Made by a program: the position numbers and the translations under genes. A stretch of 18,206 bases of DNA from CAZHDI01 sp964531285 (GTDB lineage: Bacteria > Pseudomonadota > Alphaproteobacteria > JAJFIK01): contig CAZHDI010000066.1 in NCBI GenBank assembly GCA_964531285.1, positions 1 through 18,206 of the forward strand, in the 5' to 3' direction. This document shows positions 6,998 through 15,058 of this stretch, piece after piece. Below the pieces are notes generated by a model, which saw nothing but the letters and a program-made list of their open reading frames with translations, was not told the origin of the DNA and did no database searches. Positions within the stretch are counted from its first letter, which is position 1; each line of letters begins with the position of its first letter.

Positions 6998-8109
6998 GAC
7001 GGCCAAGACCGTGCCGGCGGGATTACGGACGCGCTCAACGCCGCGCCAAGATCGGCCCGCCGGGTGCCGCGCGGTGTCAGCGTGCCGGACCGGTCGGTCA
7101 GCCCGCGTGCCGTGAGCACCGCCGCCCGCCATCCGCCGGGCCCCGTGCCGCGCCGTGCGCGGTCCAGGGTCAGCGTTTCCCAGACATCGTAGCGCCAGCG
7201 CCCGATGCGGATGGCGCTGACCAGAAGACCGCGCGCCGGTCCGAAGGCCATCGACAGGGCGAAGAGCGCCCCCGCGCTGAGTACGATCACGGCACCGGTG
7301 GGGACCTGGGGCACCAACGCCGAGATCGCCACGCCGATCATCGACGCAAGCCCGCCCTGAACCGCCGCAATGGCCAGCAAGAGGCCGATCCGGTTGGTCC
7401 AGAACCGGGCCGCGACAGCCGGGACGATCACGATGGCGATGATCAGCACCATGCCGACCGTCTTGAGGCCCACACTGACAATCGTCAAAAGCAGACCCAT
7501 CAGCACGAGATCGAGCCGCCCGACAGGCCAGCCGCCAGCGGACGCAAAATCCTGATCGAAACAGATCAGCAGGAATTCCTTGAGAAGAACCAGCGTCACC
7601 GCAATGGCCGCCGCCGACACAATGCCGATGGTCCAGGCTTCTTCCAGGCGCAGGCTGGCCACGGCGCCCAGCAGAAACCCGTTCAGCCCGGCCTGCGACC
7701 CGATATCGAGCCCCTGGATCACGCTCATCAGCACAATGCCGGCGCCGTAATAGGTGCTCAGCACGGTGCCGATCGCGGCATCCTCGGCAAGGCGCGTGTT
7801 TTGATGAATCCACTGAACCGACAAGACACCGAGCGCCGCCGTCAGCGCCGCACCCGCCATCAGCAGCGGCATTTCCCGTCCCGTACCGCCTAGCGCGATG
7901 CCCGCCAGGAAGGCAAGACCCACGCCCGGAAGGGTGGAGTGGCTGATGGAATCGCTCATGAGCGCGCGTTTGCGCAACAGCACGACAGCGCCGATCAGTC
8001 CCGCCGCCGCCCCCAGCACCGTGGCGCCGGCCAGCACGACCCCGGTGTTGTAGCCGGCTTGAAAGGTCAAGATGCGGACGATTTCGTTCAGCGTTGCCGG
8101 GTCGATCAT
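6994..8109 (-). CDS. Metal (Mn/Zn-type) ABC transporter permease 1, TroC/MntC-like, with C-terminal cytoplasmic tail
   Basis: This 371-residue ABC-3 family permease pairs with the next gene product to form the transmembrane channel. Family motifs include LLRKRALMSDSISHSTLPGVGLAFL (about 45-70), LLKEFLLICFDQDFAS (ATPase-contact loop, about 175-190) and MVLIIAIVIVPAVAARFWTNR (about 220-240). After the last membrane segment (about 280), a soluble tail of about 90 residues reads WRAAVLTARGLTDRSGTLTPRGTRRA. Its layout resembles the degenerate DtxR-like winged-helix tail that some TroC proteins carry, which is inference from pattern only. The start at 8109-8107 makes an ATGA overlap with the ATPase stop, so the genes are translationally coupled. 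Confidence 0.93.
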   Translation of the reverse strand: MIDPATLNEIVRILTFQAGYNTGVVLAGATVLGAAAGLIGAVVLLRKRALMSDSISHSTLPGVGLAFLAGIALGGTGREMPLLMAGAALTAALGVLSVQWIHQNTRLAEDAAIGTVLSTYYGAGIVLMSVIQGLDIGSQAGLNGFLLGAVASLRLEEAWTIGIVSAAAIAVTLVLLKEFLLICFDQDFASAGGWPVGRLDLVLMGLLLTIVSVGLKTVGMVLIIAIVIVPAVAARFWTNRIGLLLAIAAVQGGLASMIGVAISALVPQVPTGAVIVLSAGALFALSMAFGPARGLLVSAIRIGRWRYDVWETLTLDRARRGTGPGGWRAAVLTARGLTDRSGTLTPRGTRRADLGAALSASVIPPARSWPS

Positions 8110-8906
8110 GCTCCGCCCCCAACATCGGACGAGCCCGCGGCATCGAGAGCCCCCGACAGGATCAGCCGGCCGCCATAGGCCGCCCGCAGAACCGGCGGCG
8201 AAAGCGCCGTATCGATCGGGCCGTTGGCATAGGCCTTCACATTGATCACCAGTGCATGATCGAAATAGGCGCGCACGGTCTCCAGGTCATGATGGACCGC
8301 GATCACGGTCTTGCCCTGGGCTTTGAGCGCGCGGAAACTCTCGACAATGGCCTGTTCAGTCGTGGCATCGACACCGGCGAACGGCTCATCCATGAAGTAA
8401 AGATCCGCCCGCTGAGCCAGTGCCCGCGCCAGAAAAACCCGTTGCTGCTGCCCCCCGGACAACTGACCGATCTGCCGATGGGCCAGATCGCCCAGCCCCA
8501 TATCCTCCAAAAAGCCGAGCGCCTCACGCTTTGTGCGCCGCCCGACCGGGCGCAGCCAGCCCAGCTTGCGGTAAAGCCCCATGGCGACGACGTCGAGCGC
8601 CGTGATGGGGAAATCCCAATCCACGCTGGTGCGCTGGGGCATATAACCGATGCGCCCGGTCATTTTGGCAACCGGCGCACCGAAGACCCGAACCTGGCCC
8701 GCAAGGCGCGGCACGAGACCAAGCACCGCTTTGATCAGGCTGGATTTGCCCGCGCCATTGGGCCCGATAATCGCAACGAGCGCGGCCGGCGGGGCGTCGA
8801 AATCGATATTCCAGAGGGCGGGCTTGTCATTATAGGCAACCGTCAATCCGCGCACGGAAAGCGGCAGAGTGGTATCCACGGAAGGAGAGGACGCCGGACC
8901 GGTCAT
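8106..8906 (-). CDS. Metal ABC transporter ATP-binding protein, TroB/MntA-like
   Basis: This 266-residue cytoplasmic ATPase powers the metal importer. It shows Walker A GPNGAGKS (48-55), Q-loop MPQRTSVDWDFPITALDVV (Gln91, a segment typical of Mn/Zn importers), signature LSGGQQQR (149-156), Walker B LYFMDEPF (169-176), D-loop AGVD (177-180) and switch histidine in VIAVHHDL (205/206). All catalytic residues are intact. The N-terminus has a short Ser/Thr/Pro-rich extension before LSVRGLTVAYND. It overlaps the binding-protein stop and the permease start by ATGA at both ends, which places it second in a four-gene operon. Confidence 0.96.
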   Translation of the reverse strand: MTGPASSPSVDTTLPLSVRGLTVAYNDKPALWNIDFDAPPAALVAIIGPNGAGKSSLIKAVLGLVPRLAGQVRVFGAPVAKMTGRIGYMPQRTSVDWDFPITALDVVAMGLYRKLGWLRPVGRRTKREALGFLEDMGLGDLAHRQIGQLSGGQQQRVFLARALAQRADLYFMDEPFAGVDATTEQAIVESFRALKAQGKTVIAVHHDLETVRAYFDHALVINVKAYANGPIDTALSPPVLRAAYGGRLILSGALDAAGSSDVGGGA

Positions 8907-9784
8907 GGGTCGTCGGCCGGTGCGAGGCGCCCCTGATATCCGCCATCGGGGACACTACCGCCCAGCGCCCGGGCAATGGTCGTGGCGTTGTGATCGATCA
9001 TGCCGATATAGGTGCCTTCATAGGTACCGGCAGGGCCCATGGCGTCGGAGAACAGCGCACCGCCGATCACGACCTCATGCCCCCGGGCCGCAGCGCCATC
9101 GATCAGGGCACGGACATGACGGTCGCTCACCGAGGTTTCCACGAACACGGCCGGAATATCCTGATCGACGATGAAGCTGACCAGATCCTCGATGGCCCGC
9201 AGACCGGCTTCGCTTTCCGTGCTGATGCCCTGAACGCCTTTCACCGCAATGTCAAAGCGCCGGCCGAAATAGCCGAATGCATCATGGGCCGTGACCAGAA
9301 CCCGCCGGTCGGCCGGCACGCTGGCCATGACCGTTTCGGCATAGTCCGCCAGCCCCTCCAGGGCGGCGAAGTAGTCGTCCGCCCGCGCCCGGTAGGTCTC
9401 GGCATTGTCCGGATCCTCGCGCGCGATCACCTCGACAGCCGCCGAAAGGCCCTCGCGCCACAGGCTCGGATCCATCCAGACATGCGGATCGCCCGGACCG
9501 TTGTCATAAGGCAGCAACAGCGCCGCACCGAGGCGCTCGCCGATGGCCACGCTGGGGATCCGGCCTTGCAACTGATCGATAGGCGGAATGAGCTTCGCTT
9601 CGAGCGTGAGGCCGGTATAGACGATGACATCGGCGCGGGTCAGCCGGGCAATGTCCGACCGGGTCGGCCGATAGAGATGCGGATCGACCCCTTCGCCGAG
9701 AAGCGTGTCCACGTCGGCCAGACCCTTCGTGATCACGCTGAGCGGTTCGCCGATCATCGCGGTGGTGGCCACGATGGTCAGGCG
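8903..9784 (-). CDS. Metal ABC transporter substrate-binding protein, TroA/ZnuA-like; 5' end lost in the gap
   Basis: The visible 293 residues begin RLTIVATTAMIGEP, which is normally just after the signal peptide, so probably only some 25-35 residues are hidden. The four metal-ligand positions of the TroA family can be read: His in GVDPHLYRPTRSD, His in GDPHVWMDP, His in VTAHDAFGYFGRRF and Asp in GGALFSDAMGP. His at the third position follows TroA/ZnuA rather than the Glu of PsaA/MntC-type manganese binders. There is no His-rich loop of the kind seen in ZnuA. Substrate is therefore Zn2+ and/or Mn2+, not decidable here. The protein would deliver metal in the periplasm. Its TGA overlaps the ATPase ATG. 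Confidence 0.93.
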   Translation of the reverse strand, partial: RLTIVATTAMIGEPLSVITKGLADVDTLLGEGVDPHLYRPTRSDIARLTRADVIVYTGLTLEAKLIPPIDQLQGRIPSVAIGERLGAALLLPYDNGPGDPHVWMDPSLWREGLSAAVEVIAREDPDNAETYRARADDYFAALEGLADYAETVMASVPADRRVLVTAHDAFGYFGRRFDIAVKGVQGISTESEAGLRAIEDLVSFIVDQDIPAVFVETSVSDRHVRALIDGAAARGHEVVIGGALFSDAMGPAGTYEGTYIGMIDHNATTIARALGGSVPDGGYQGRLAPADDP

Positions 9785-9884
9785 NNNNNNNNNNNNNNNN
9801 NNNNNNNNNNNNNNNNNNNNNNNNNNNNNNNNNNNNNNNNNNNNNNNNNNNNNNNNNNNNNNNNNNNNNNNNNNNNNNNNNNNN
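9785..9884. other. Assembly gap (100 N)
   Basis: Exactly 100 undetermined bases, the conventional placeholder for a gap of unknown length. It interrupts the 5' end of the TroA-like gene and hides its promoter and any regulator (Fur/Zur/MntR type) or further genes upstream. Gene adjacency across it is not proven by sequence. Confidence 0.98.
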
Positions 9885-9943
9885 ACCGGCAAGAATCAGC
9901 TAACTTTTCTTTGTAATTCTCGTCATGCTAGCGAAGGCGATTT

Positions 9944-9957
9944 GGCTCGGCCGAGCC
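9944..9957. promoter_or_regulatory. Perfect 14-bp palindrome upstream of the ligase-like gene
   Basis: GGCTCGGCCGAGCC is a perfect self-complementary 14-mer, 10 bp before the GGAGG ribosome site and 22 bp before the ATG at 9980. It could bind a dimeric repressor or form a small leader hairpin (5-bp stem, GGCC loop). The more AT-rich 9895-9930 segment before it is the only likely promoter region on this side of the gap, but I cannot assign boxes. Confidence 0.4.
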
Positions 9958-9979
9958 TGCGGCCCATGGAGGCGAGCGA

Positions 9980-11209
9980 ATGGCAGGGATCGCTCTTGAG
10001 CGTCATGATATTGTCAGACTGCTGAGCGCCCTGACCGGTGACGGGCCGTCCCGCCCCTTTCCATCGCCCGCCCATGCGGCCCTCGCGGCGCTCGACAGCC
10101 GCCTTGCTCTCTCCTCACACCCGGTCGGTTCCACCGCCGCGCCTTGCGCGGCGTTTTTCGGTCTGTCCGGCGCAGCGGCCAACGCCTTGGCGGAGGCCAA
10201 TACGCTCGATACCGCCGCCGGGATCATCCAAGAGGCCTGGCCGGACGGTATCCCAGGCTTCCGGATCGGGGCGGGGGACGCGGCGCCCGGTCCGGACACC
10301 GCCTTTTTGGAGGCCGCCCATCTGCGCCAAGACAGTGCGGCGATGATCGCGGTTGCCGGAGCGCCTAAACGCGTGGTGTGCCTCGTTCCGCCCGCCAGCG
10401 CCCTGGGCCTCAGTGTCCTGCTGGCGGCGCGCAGCGCGGGATGGGAGCTTGCCGACTGGCCGCCGGGTGCGCCATCGCTCCAGACCCTACACGTCGCCCC
10501 GGGCGATCTCATCGCGGCCAGCCCGGCCCAATGGCATGGCCTCCTTCAGCGTAAGGAGGGCTTTCCGCCCCATATCACCGGCCTGACCGGCTACGGACCG
10601 GTCTCGGCGGATTTCACCCATCGGTTGCGGATGGCGGGCTTATCCCGGCTGATCGAACTTTATGGATCCGCGTCGACCCTTACCATCGGATGGCGCGATA
10701 CGCCGGACGATCCGTTCACATTGGTGCCGCACTGGCGCCGGCGCGACGATAACCGCCTTGTCCGCCGGAATCCGCCCCACGGGCGCGGCGAGACGCCGCC
10801 GGATCTTCTCGTCTGGGACCCCTTCGAGCCCGAAGCCGGGTCAGGACCACGCCAGTTCCGCGCGGCCGGGCGCCGGGACAGCGCGGTGCGCATCGGCGAT
10901 GCCTATGTCTTCCCCGCACGGATCGCTTCGGTCATTTGCGATCATGAGCTTGTGTCCCGGTGCACGGTACGGATCGCCGAAGGCGACGGCATGGCCCGCC
11001 TGCGGGCGCTTATCGACCTTGCCGGGGACGCCGAGCCATCGCCGCGGATCGTCAAGTCGATCGAGCGCTGGTGCCGGGATCATCTGACACCGCTGGAGCG
11101 GCCGCGCCTGTTCACGATCAGCGTACCGACGGCCCTGCCGGCTGATCCGGCCGCCGGCGATGTTTTGGCCATGGCCCATGCCGACCTGCCTCGGGCGATC
11201 AGCGCCTGA
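9980..11209 (+). CDS. Adenylate-forming superfamily protein, short 4-coumarate-CoA-ligase-like, degenerate active site
   Basis: A 409-residue cytoplasmic protein, shorter than the usual 500-550 of acyl/aryl-CoA ligases. Ligase landmarks are in the second half: ITGLTGYGPVSADF (199-212), LIELYGSASTLTIGWRD (224-240, where YGSTE is usual), a hinge-like AAGRRDSAVRIGDAYVFPARI (295-315, usual form GRRDdavqVgGvNVfPaRV) and ERPRLFT (373-379). The N-terminal P-loop-like motif is not recognisable, the Glu of YGSTE is lost (Ser232), and the C-terminal PxxxxGK region reads LPADPAAGD, so the catalytic Lys is absent. Short length and motifs recall the 4-coumarate-CoA ligase family that activates the chromophore of photoactive yellow protein (inference). 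GGAGG (9968-9972) lies 7 nt before the ATG. It converges on the next gene with 6 bp between stops. Confidence 0.7.
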   Translation: MAGIALERHDIVRLLSALTGDGPSRPFPSPAHAALAALDSRLALSSHPVGSTAAPCAAFFGLSGAAANALAEANTLDTAAGIIQEAWPDGIPGFRIGAGDAAPGPDTAFLEAAHLRQDSAAMIAVAGAPKRVVCLVPPASALGLSVLLAARSAGWELADWPPGAPSLQTLHVAPGDLIAASPAQWHGLLQRKEGFPPHITGLTGYGPVSADFTHRLRMAGLSRLIELYGSASTLTIGWRDTPDDPFTLVPHWRRRDDNRLVRRNPPHGRGETPPDLLVWDPFEPEAGSGPRQFRAAGRRDSAVRIGDAYVFPARIASVICDHELVSRCTVRIAEGDGMARLRALIDLAGDAEPSPRIVKSIERWCRDHLTPLERPRLFTISVPTALPADPAAGDVLAMAHADLPRAISA

Positions 11210-11215
11210 CCGACA

Positions 11216-13957
11216 TCATCCCGCACTGCGCAGCCGCGCGGTATCATGGGCCAGCGTAATCGTCTCGGCGATATGCCCCATGCGCGCCATCGCTTCATGC
11301 AGCCGGCCGAGCGTATCCACAAGTTCCGCCTCGCTTAACGGGGTCTCGTTTTCCTCCGGCCCGGACGGATCCGCCAGAACCCGCGTCAGGGTTTCGGCCT
11401 GGCGCTCAAGCCCCTGGACCGCATCCGCCAGCAGGCCGACATCGCGCGCCGCGCCCGCGAGCGACGGCCTTGAACCGGCTTTCGATGACGACCCTGCGGC
11501 ATGGGCCCCGGCGGCCTCGGCCATATCCTTCAAAGACCGGATGACCGGCTCGATGGCTTGAGGCGCCGCTTCGGTCCCCTGCGACCCCTGTCCGGCTTCC
11601 AGCGCCTCAAAGGCGGCGCGGGCCTCGGCAGCAATCCGACGGGACATGCCCTCCAGCACCTCCGGACCGATCGGCGCCGCCGGGACACCGGCCCGCAACT
11701 GCGCCGACAGCGCATCGAGGCGGCCCAAAACATCATCCCGCATCCGGACAATCTCCGCGCCGGTCTCCGCCGCGCCGTCCCGGCCCGGGGGCGTATCGGT
11801 CTCAGACAAACGGTCCACCAGATCATCGATGCGCCCCGACAGTCCGGCGAGCCGGGTCTCCAGCCGGGCGGCGGCCTGGGGTTCGGGCACACCGCGCTGG
11901 ACCACATGGACAAGCGCCTCGATCTGGCGGGCCAGATCGCCGAGCTTGCCGGTGAAGAGCGTATTCGCGGTTTCCAGAAGCTGATCGCCGTCCGTATCCG
12001 CGCCCGCCAAGCTCTCGTCCATCGCCCGCGCAATATCGTCCAGACGCTGAGAAATCGTCTGGACCATATCGCGGACCTGATCCTGCTTGCGGGCCAGGGC
12101 GGTGTGGGTCATGCCCTGTTCGTCCACCGCGCGCCCGACCTGACCGACAATCTGGGTCAGACTGTCGGCAATCCGCCCGACAACCGTGTCGAAGCGGTCG
12201 GTCAGACTGGAGACGGACTGACCATCCCTGGCCAGCCGGTCGGTCGCTGCCCGGACAACATCGCCAAGGGTTTCCAGGATCTCGCCGGTCCGCTCCGACT
12301 GGACATCGACATCTTCCAGGATCTCGCCGTGCAGTGCGGTCCGCTCATCGAGCCGCGTCATCCGCTCCTCGATCATGGCCTTGAGGCCGTCAACGGCCTC
12401 GGCCATGCGCCCATCGGTTTGGGCCGTAACGGCATGCCCCTCCTGGTACTGATCGTCGGCGATGGCAAACCGCGCGGCAATCGCTTCGACCTGACCCGCC
12501 GTATCCGCCATCCGGTCGAGCACGCGGGCGCAGGTGTCGTCCAGACTGGCGGCATTGGTGGTCATGACCTGGGCCGTGCCGCCGGCCTCGCGCAGGAACT
12601 CGGCGACCATATCGCTGAACCGGGCGCTGTCGCGCCGCGCCATGGCCGCGCTCTCCTGAAGATGCCCCGTCAGATCCGTCGCCGTCGTCTTGAGCGCCTC
12701 GGTTGCGGTCCCCGCGTCGCCCGCCGCCTCGGCCAGGGCATCCCGCGTGGCATCGATGACGCTCAGGGCCACCGCGACCCGCTCACCCGCCCCATCGGTT
12801 GCCGCGCCGAGCCGGGAGACGCCGTCATCGAGTTTCGACATGATCCGGTCCGCCGAGGTTTTCACGGTTTCTTCCGTCGCCCGCACCTCGTCGCTGACCC
12901 CCTGGAGCTGAGCCGTCATGCGCCCGAGATCTTCACGCCCCTCAGCGACGAAGCGGCCCATGTCCCGGTGCAGATCATTGAGCGCATCGACCGCCGCGGT
13001 GGTCCGTGTGCTGCCTTCGACGATCGCCGCGGCGCTTTCATCGCGCGCCTTCTCAAGGGCTGCCCCCTTGTTCACCAGATCGTCCGCGGCGGCTTTCAAA
13101 TCGGCCAGGACCTTGTTGAAGGCTTCAGCGGCGGGGCCGGCAAGAGGAGCGGACAGGGTGGCCTCCGGACGGGGATCGTTGACCGGTCTGGCGGACTGGC
13201 CGCTCACCGCGCCGCGCAACCGCTCGACCGCCCGCACGATGGTCCCGATTTCGTCCTGGCGCTCGGCGCCGCACAGCACCGGGACCGAATGCCGGCCTTG
13301 TTCGATGGCGATACTGAGATCGTGCACGTCGCGTCCCAGGACTTCGAGGGGGCCGAAGATCCGGATACGGGCGACCATGGCCAGGGTCAAGGCAAAGCCG
13401 AACGCGCCCAGCAGCAGCACAAGCACCACGCCCTGCCCATAGGACAGCATCCGCGCCGCGCCGTCGAACCGCATCATGACTTCTTGATTGTGGAGGGCCT
13501 GAATCAGCGACGTCATCTGCTCCAGCGTGGCCGTGACGCCGGTGCGCACGCGCTCGCTCGCCCCGGTCTCGTCGGCCTGCCGGTACAACAGGCGAAAATT
13601 ATTGAGGATGGTCCGGAGATCCCGGACACGGGTGCTGGCCTGACCGTCCGGCAGCCGCTCGGCATAAGCGGTGATGGCGCCGTCGGCCTGCGCGAGATAG
13701 CGGGCGGCATCGGCCAGGGCGGTCTCATCGCCCGTGCGGGCGAAGCGCGCAAACGACCCGGCGGCCCCGCGCATCCCCATGGCCCGCTCCACCTCGCCCA
13801 GAAGACCGGCGCGCTGGGTCGGCGGGCTTTCGGCCGCAATGGTCTCCTTGTGCAAGGCACCCAGATAGGACGACGCATAGAGCGTGATCATCGCCGCCAC
13901 CGCCAGAAAGACGCCGGATGAAATCAGCAGGATACGGGCAATCGCACGAATCCGCAT
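11216..13957 (-). CDS. Membrane-anchored MCP-like protein: periplasmic helical sensor, HAMP, very long coiled coil, no signalling tip
   Basis: A 913-residue inner-membrane protein. TM1 is at about 8-30; a periplasmic helical region (31-172) contains MGMRGAAGSFARFARTGDE, which matches the sensor style of many alphaproteobacterial chemoreceptors. TM2 is at about 174-197, followed by a HAMP domain (about 198-250, IFGPLEVLGRDVHDL to DEIGTIVRAVERLRGA). Residues about 275-870 are nearly continuous Ala/Asp/Glu/Arg-rich heptad sequence. The conserved chemoreceptor hairpin tip (E-I-x-x-I-A-x-Q-T-N type) is absent, so it should not drive CheA normally. It is the last gene of the operon, 48 bp after the GvpL/F-J gene, with a purine-rich AGGGGGA just before ATG at 13957-13955. 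A scaffold or sensor role for the upstream proteins is inference. Confidence 0.85.
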   Translation of the reverse strand: MRIRAIARILLISSGVFLAVAAMITLYASSYLGALHKETIAAESPPTQRAGLLGEVERAMGMRGAAGSFARFARTGDETALADAARYLAQADGAITAYAERLPDGQASTRVRDLRTILNNFRLLYRQADETGASERVRTGVTATLEQMTSLIQALHNQEVMMRFDGAARMLSYGQGVVLVLLLGAFGFALTLAMVARIRIFGPLEVLGRDVHDLSIAIEQGRHSVPVLCGAERQDEIGTIVRAVERLRGAVSGQSARPVNDPRPEATLSAPLAGPAAEAFNKVLADLKAAADDLVNKGAALEKARDESAAAIVEGSTRTTAAVDALNDLHRDMGRFVAEGREDLGRMTAQLQGVSDEVRATEETVKTSADRIMSKLDDGVSRLGAATDGAGERVAVALSVIDATRDALAEAAGDAGTATEALKTTATDLTGHLQESAAMARRDSARFSDMVAEFLREAGGTAQVMTTNAASLDDTCARVLDRMADTAGQVEAIAARFAIADDQYQEGHAVTAQTDGRMAEAVDGLKAMIEERMTRLDERTALHGEILEDVDVQSERTGEILETLGDVVRAATDRLARDGQSVSSLTDRFDTVVGRIADSLTQIVGQVGRAVDEQGMTHTALARKQDQVRDMVQTISQRLDDIARAMDESLAGADTDGDQLLETANTLFTGKLGDLARQIEALVHVVQRGVPEPQAAARLETRLAGLSGRIDDLVDRLSETDTPPGRDGAAETGAEIVRMRDDVLGRLDALSAQLRAGVPAAPIGPEVLEGMSRRIAAEARAAFEALEAGQGSQGTEAAPQAIEPVIRSLKDMAEAAGAHAAGSSSKAGSRPSLAGAARDVGLLADAVQGLERQAETLTRVLADPSGPEENETPLSEAELVDTLGRLHEAMARMGHIAETITLAHDTARLRSAG

Positions 13958-14005
13958 GGCAGTCCCCCTCTCAGTCCATGGCCGGCCCGCAGGACGCGTC
14001 CGGCC

Positions 14006-15058
14006 TTACGCGGCGATCGCCAGATCGTCGTCCATCCGCCGCAGGCGCATGGTGAACAGATTGGCGATGTGATCGCCGTCGAGATGCACGACGCGGGTCA
14101 GATCCGGCGCCTCGCCGGGCCGGCGGACCAACTGGCCCTCGGCAATCCGTACCAGGATGGCATAGGCTTCCCGGATCCGATTGATGTCCGCGGCGTGTTC
14201 CACCACGCCTGCGCCGACCTGCGTGCTGACCTCACGCACCGCCCGGTGATAGGCCCGCTTCAAATCGTCCGGCGTCACCGCATCGGCCAGATCGAGTTGG
14301 CGGCGGGCCGCGGCCACATCCTCGTAATCCAGATCATCCAGCTCAACGGCGGCAAACCCGCATGGCGGCAGCGGCCCTTTACAGCGGACACACAGATGCC
14401 CGCCGGTCTCGTTGTCCAGCCGCTCAAGCGCGGCCCTGAGGGCCGTTTCATGATTGCGCGGCATCAGGAGCGTAAAATGGGCGACGATATCGTCCTGGCC
14501 GCAACGGGTCTCCACCATATCGAATGCCAGGGTCGACAAGCTGGCGCGCACCCGCTCGCGCAGGGCGAGACGGTGGCCTTCGATGGCCTGGCGCAGGGCA
14601 TCGGTCGCCGCGCTATCGCCATTGAGGGCCGGCGTGTTGAGACCCATGATGCCGTCGGCGCGCGACCGGGCAATCGCGTCGATCACGGACCAGCAGACGC
14701 GGACATCCATTTGAATGAGCCGCCCATAATGGTCGAGCGGATCGTGCAGATCGCCGCCGCAGCAAGCCAGAAACGCCCGCACCGCGCCTTCGCTGGGCAG
14801 ATGCGTGTCGAAGGCGGCGGGAAGAACGGGCGCGACCGCCATCATGGTTTCGAGCACATCATGGTGAACCGACAGGCGACGTGCCGCGGCCCGTTTCGTC
14901 GAGAATGGCCACCATCCGGCGCGGTGGCGCGCCACGATCGCCGCGCAGCCACCGGCGATGACGGTCCGCAAGCGCCGCCCCCGAATGACCGGCTGCATGG
15001 CTTCGATGCGGCTGGCGCTCTCCAGGGTCGTAAAACCGAAAACCGTCAGTGTACTCAT
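14006..15058 (-). CDS. GvpL/GvpF-family gas-vesicle-type protein fused to a J-like domain without HPD
   Basis: GvpL/GvpF proteins are minor structural/assembly proteins of gas vesicles. This 350-residue protein has that domain at about 1-240: TLTVFGFT at the N-terminus, the family core APVLPAAFDTHLPSEGAVRAFL (76-97; usual form vLPvrFGTvlPSEeaVr) and KGPLPPCGFAAVELDD (227-242; usual GPLPPYSF). Residues about 244-308 form a J-like domain, with LDLADAVTPDDLKRAYHRAV then INRIREAYAIL, but the HPD that stimulates DnaK is replaced by Ser278-Thr279-Gln280. A 40-residue tail follows. The start at 15058-15056 overlaps the AAA gene's stop by ATGA. It is probably made together with the CDC48-like protein. 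Function in buoyancy is not shown: no GvpA is in the window. Confidence 0.85.
   Translation of the reverse strand: MSTLTVFGFTTLESASRIEAMQPVIRGRRLRTVIAGGCAAIVARHRAGWWPFSTKRAAARRLSVHHDVLETMMAVAPVLPAAFDTHLPSEGAVRAFLACCGGDLHDPLDHYGRLIQMDVRVCWSVIDAIARSRADGIMGLNTPALNGDSAATDALRQAIEGHRLALRERVRASLSTLAFDMVETRCGQDDIVAHFTLLMPRNHETALRAALERLDNETGGHLCVRCKGPLPPCGFAAVELDDLDYEDVAAARRQLDLADAVTPDDLKRAYHRAVREVSTQVGAGVVEHAADINRIREAYAILVRIAEGQLVRRPGEAPDLTRVVHLDGDHIANLFTMRLRRMDDDLAIAA

Noticed and set aside
6998..8143. Upstream extension of the TroD-like permease frame
   Set aside because: The frame is open over the TroC-like gene by chance; family similarity begins only after 6997, and the ATGA junction supports that start.
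11501..13921. 806-codon plus-strand open frame opposite the coiled-coil gene
   Set aside because: The minus strand shows TM, HAMP and heptad structure; the plus translation is a composition artefact.
13985..14001. GC palindromes (GGACGCGTCC and GGCC repeats) between the GvpL/F-J and HAMP genes
   Set aside because: Could form a weak hairpin, but no T-tract follows and such palindromes are frequent at this GC content.
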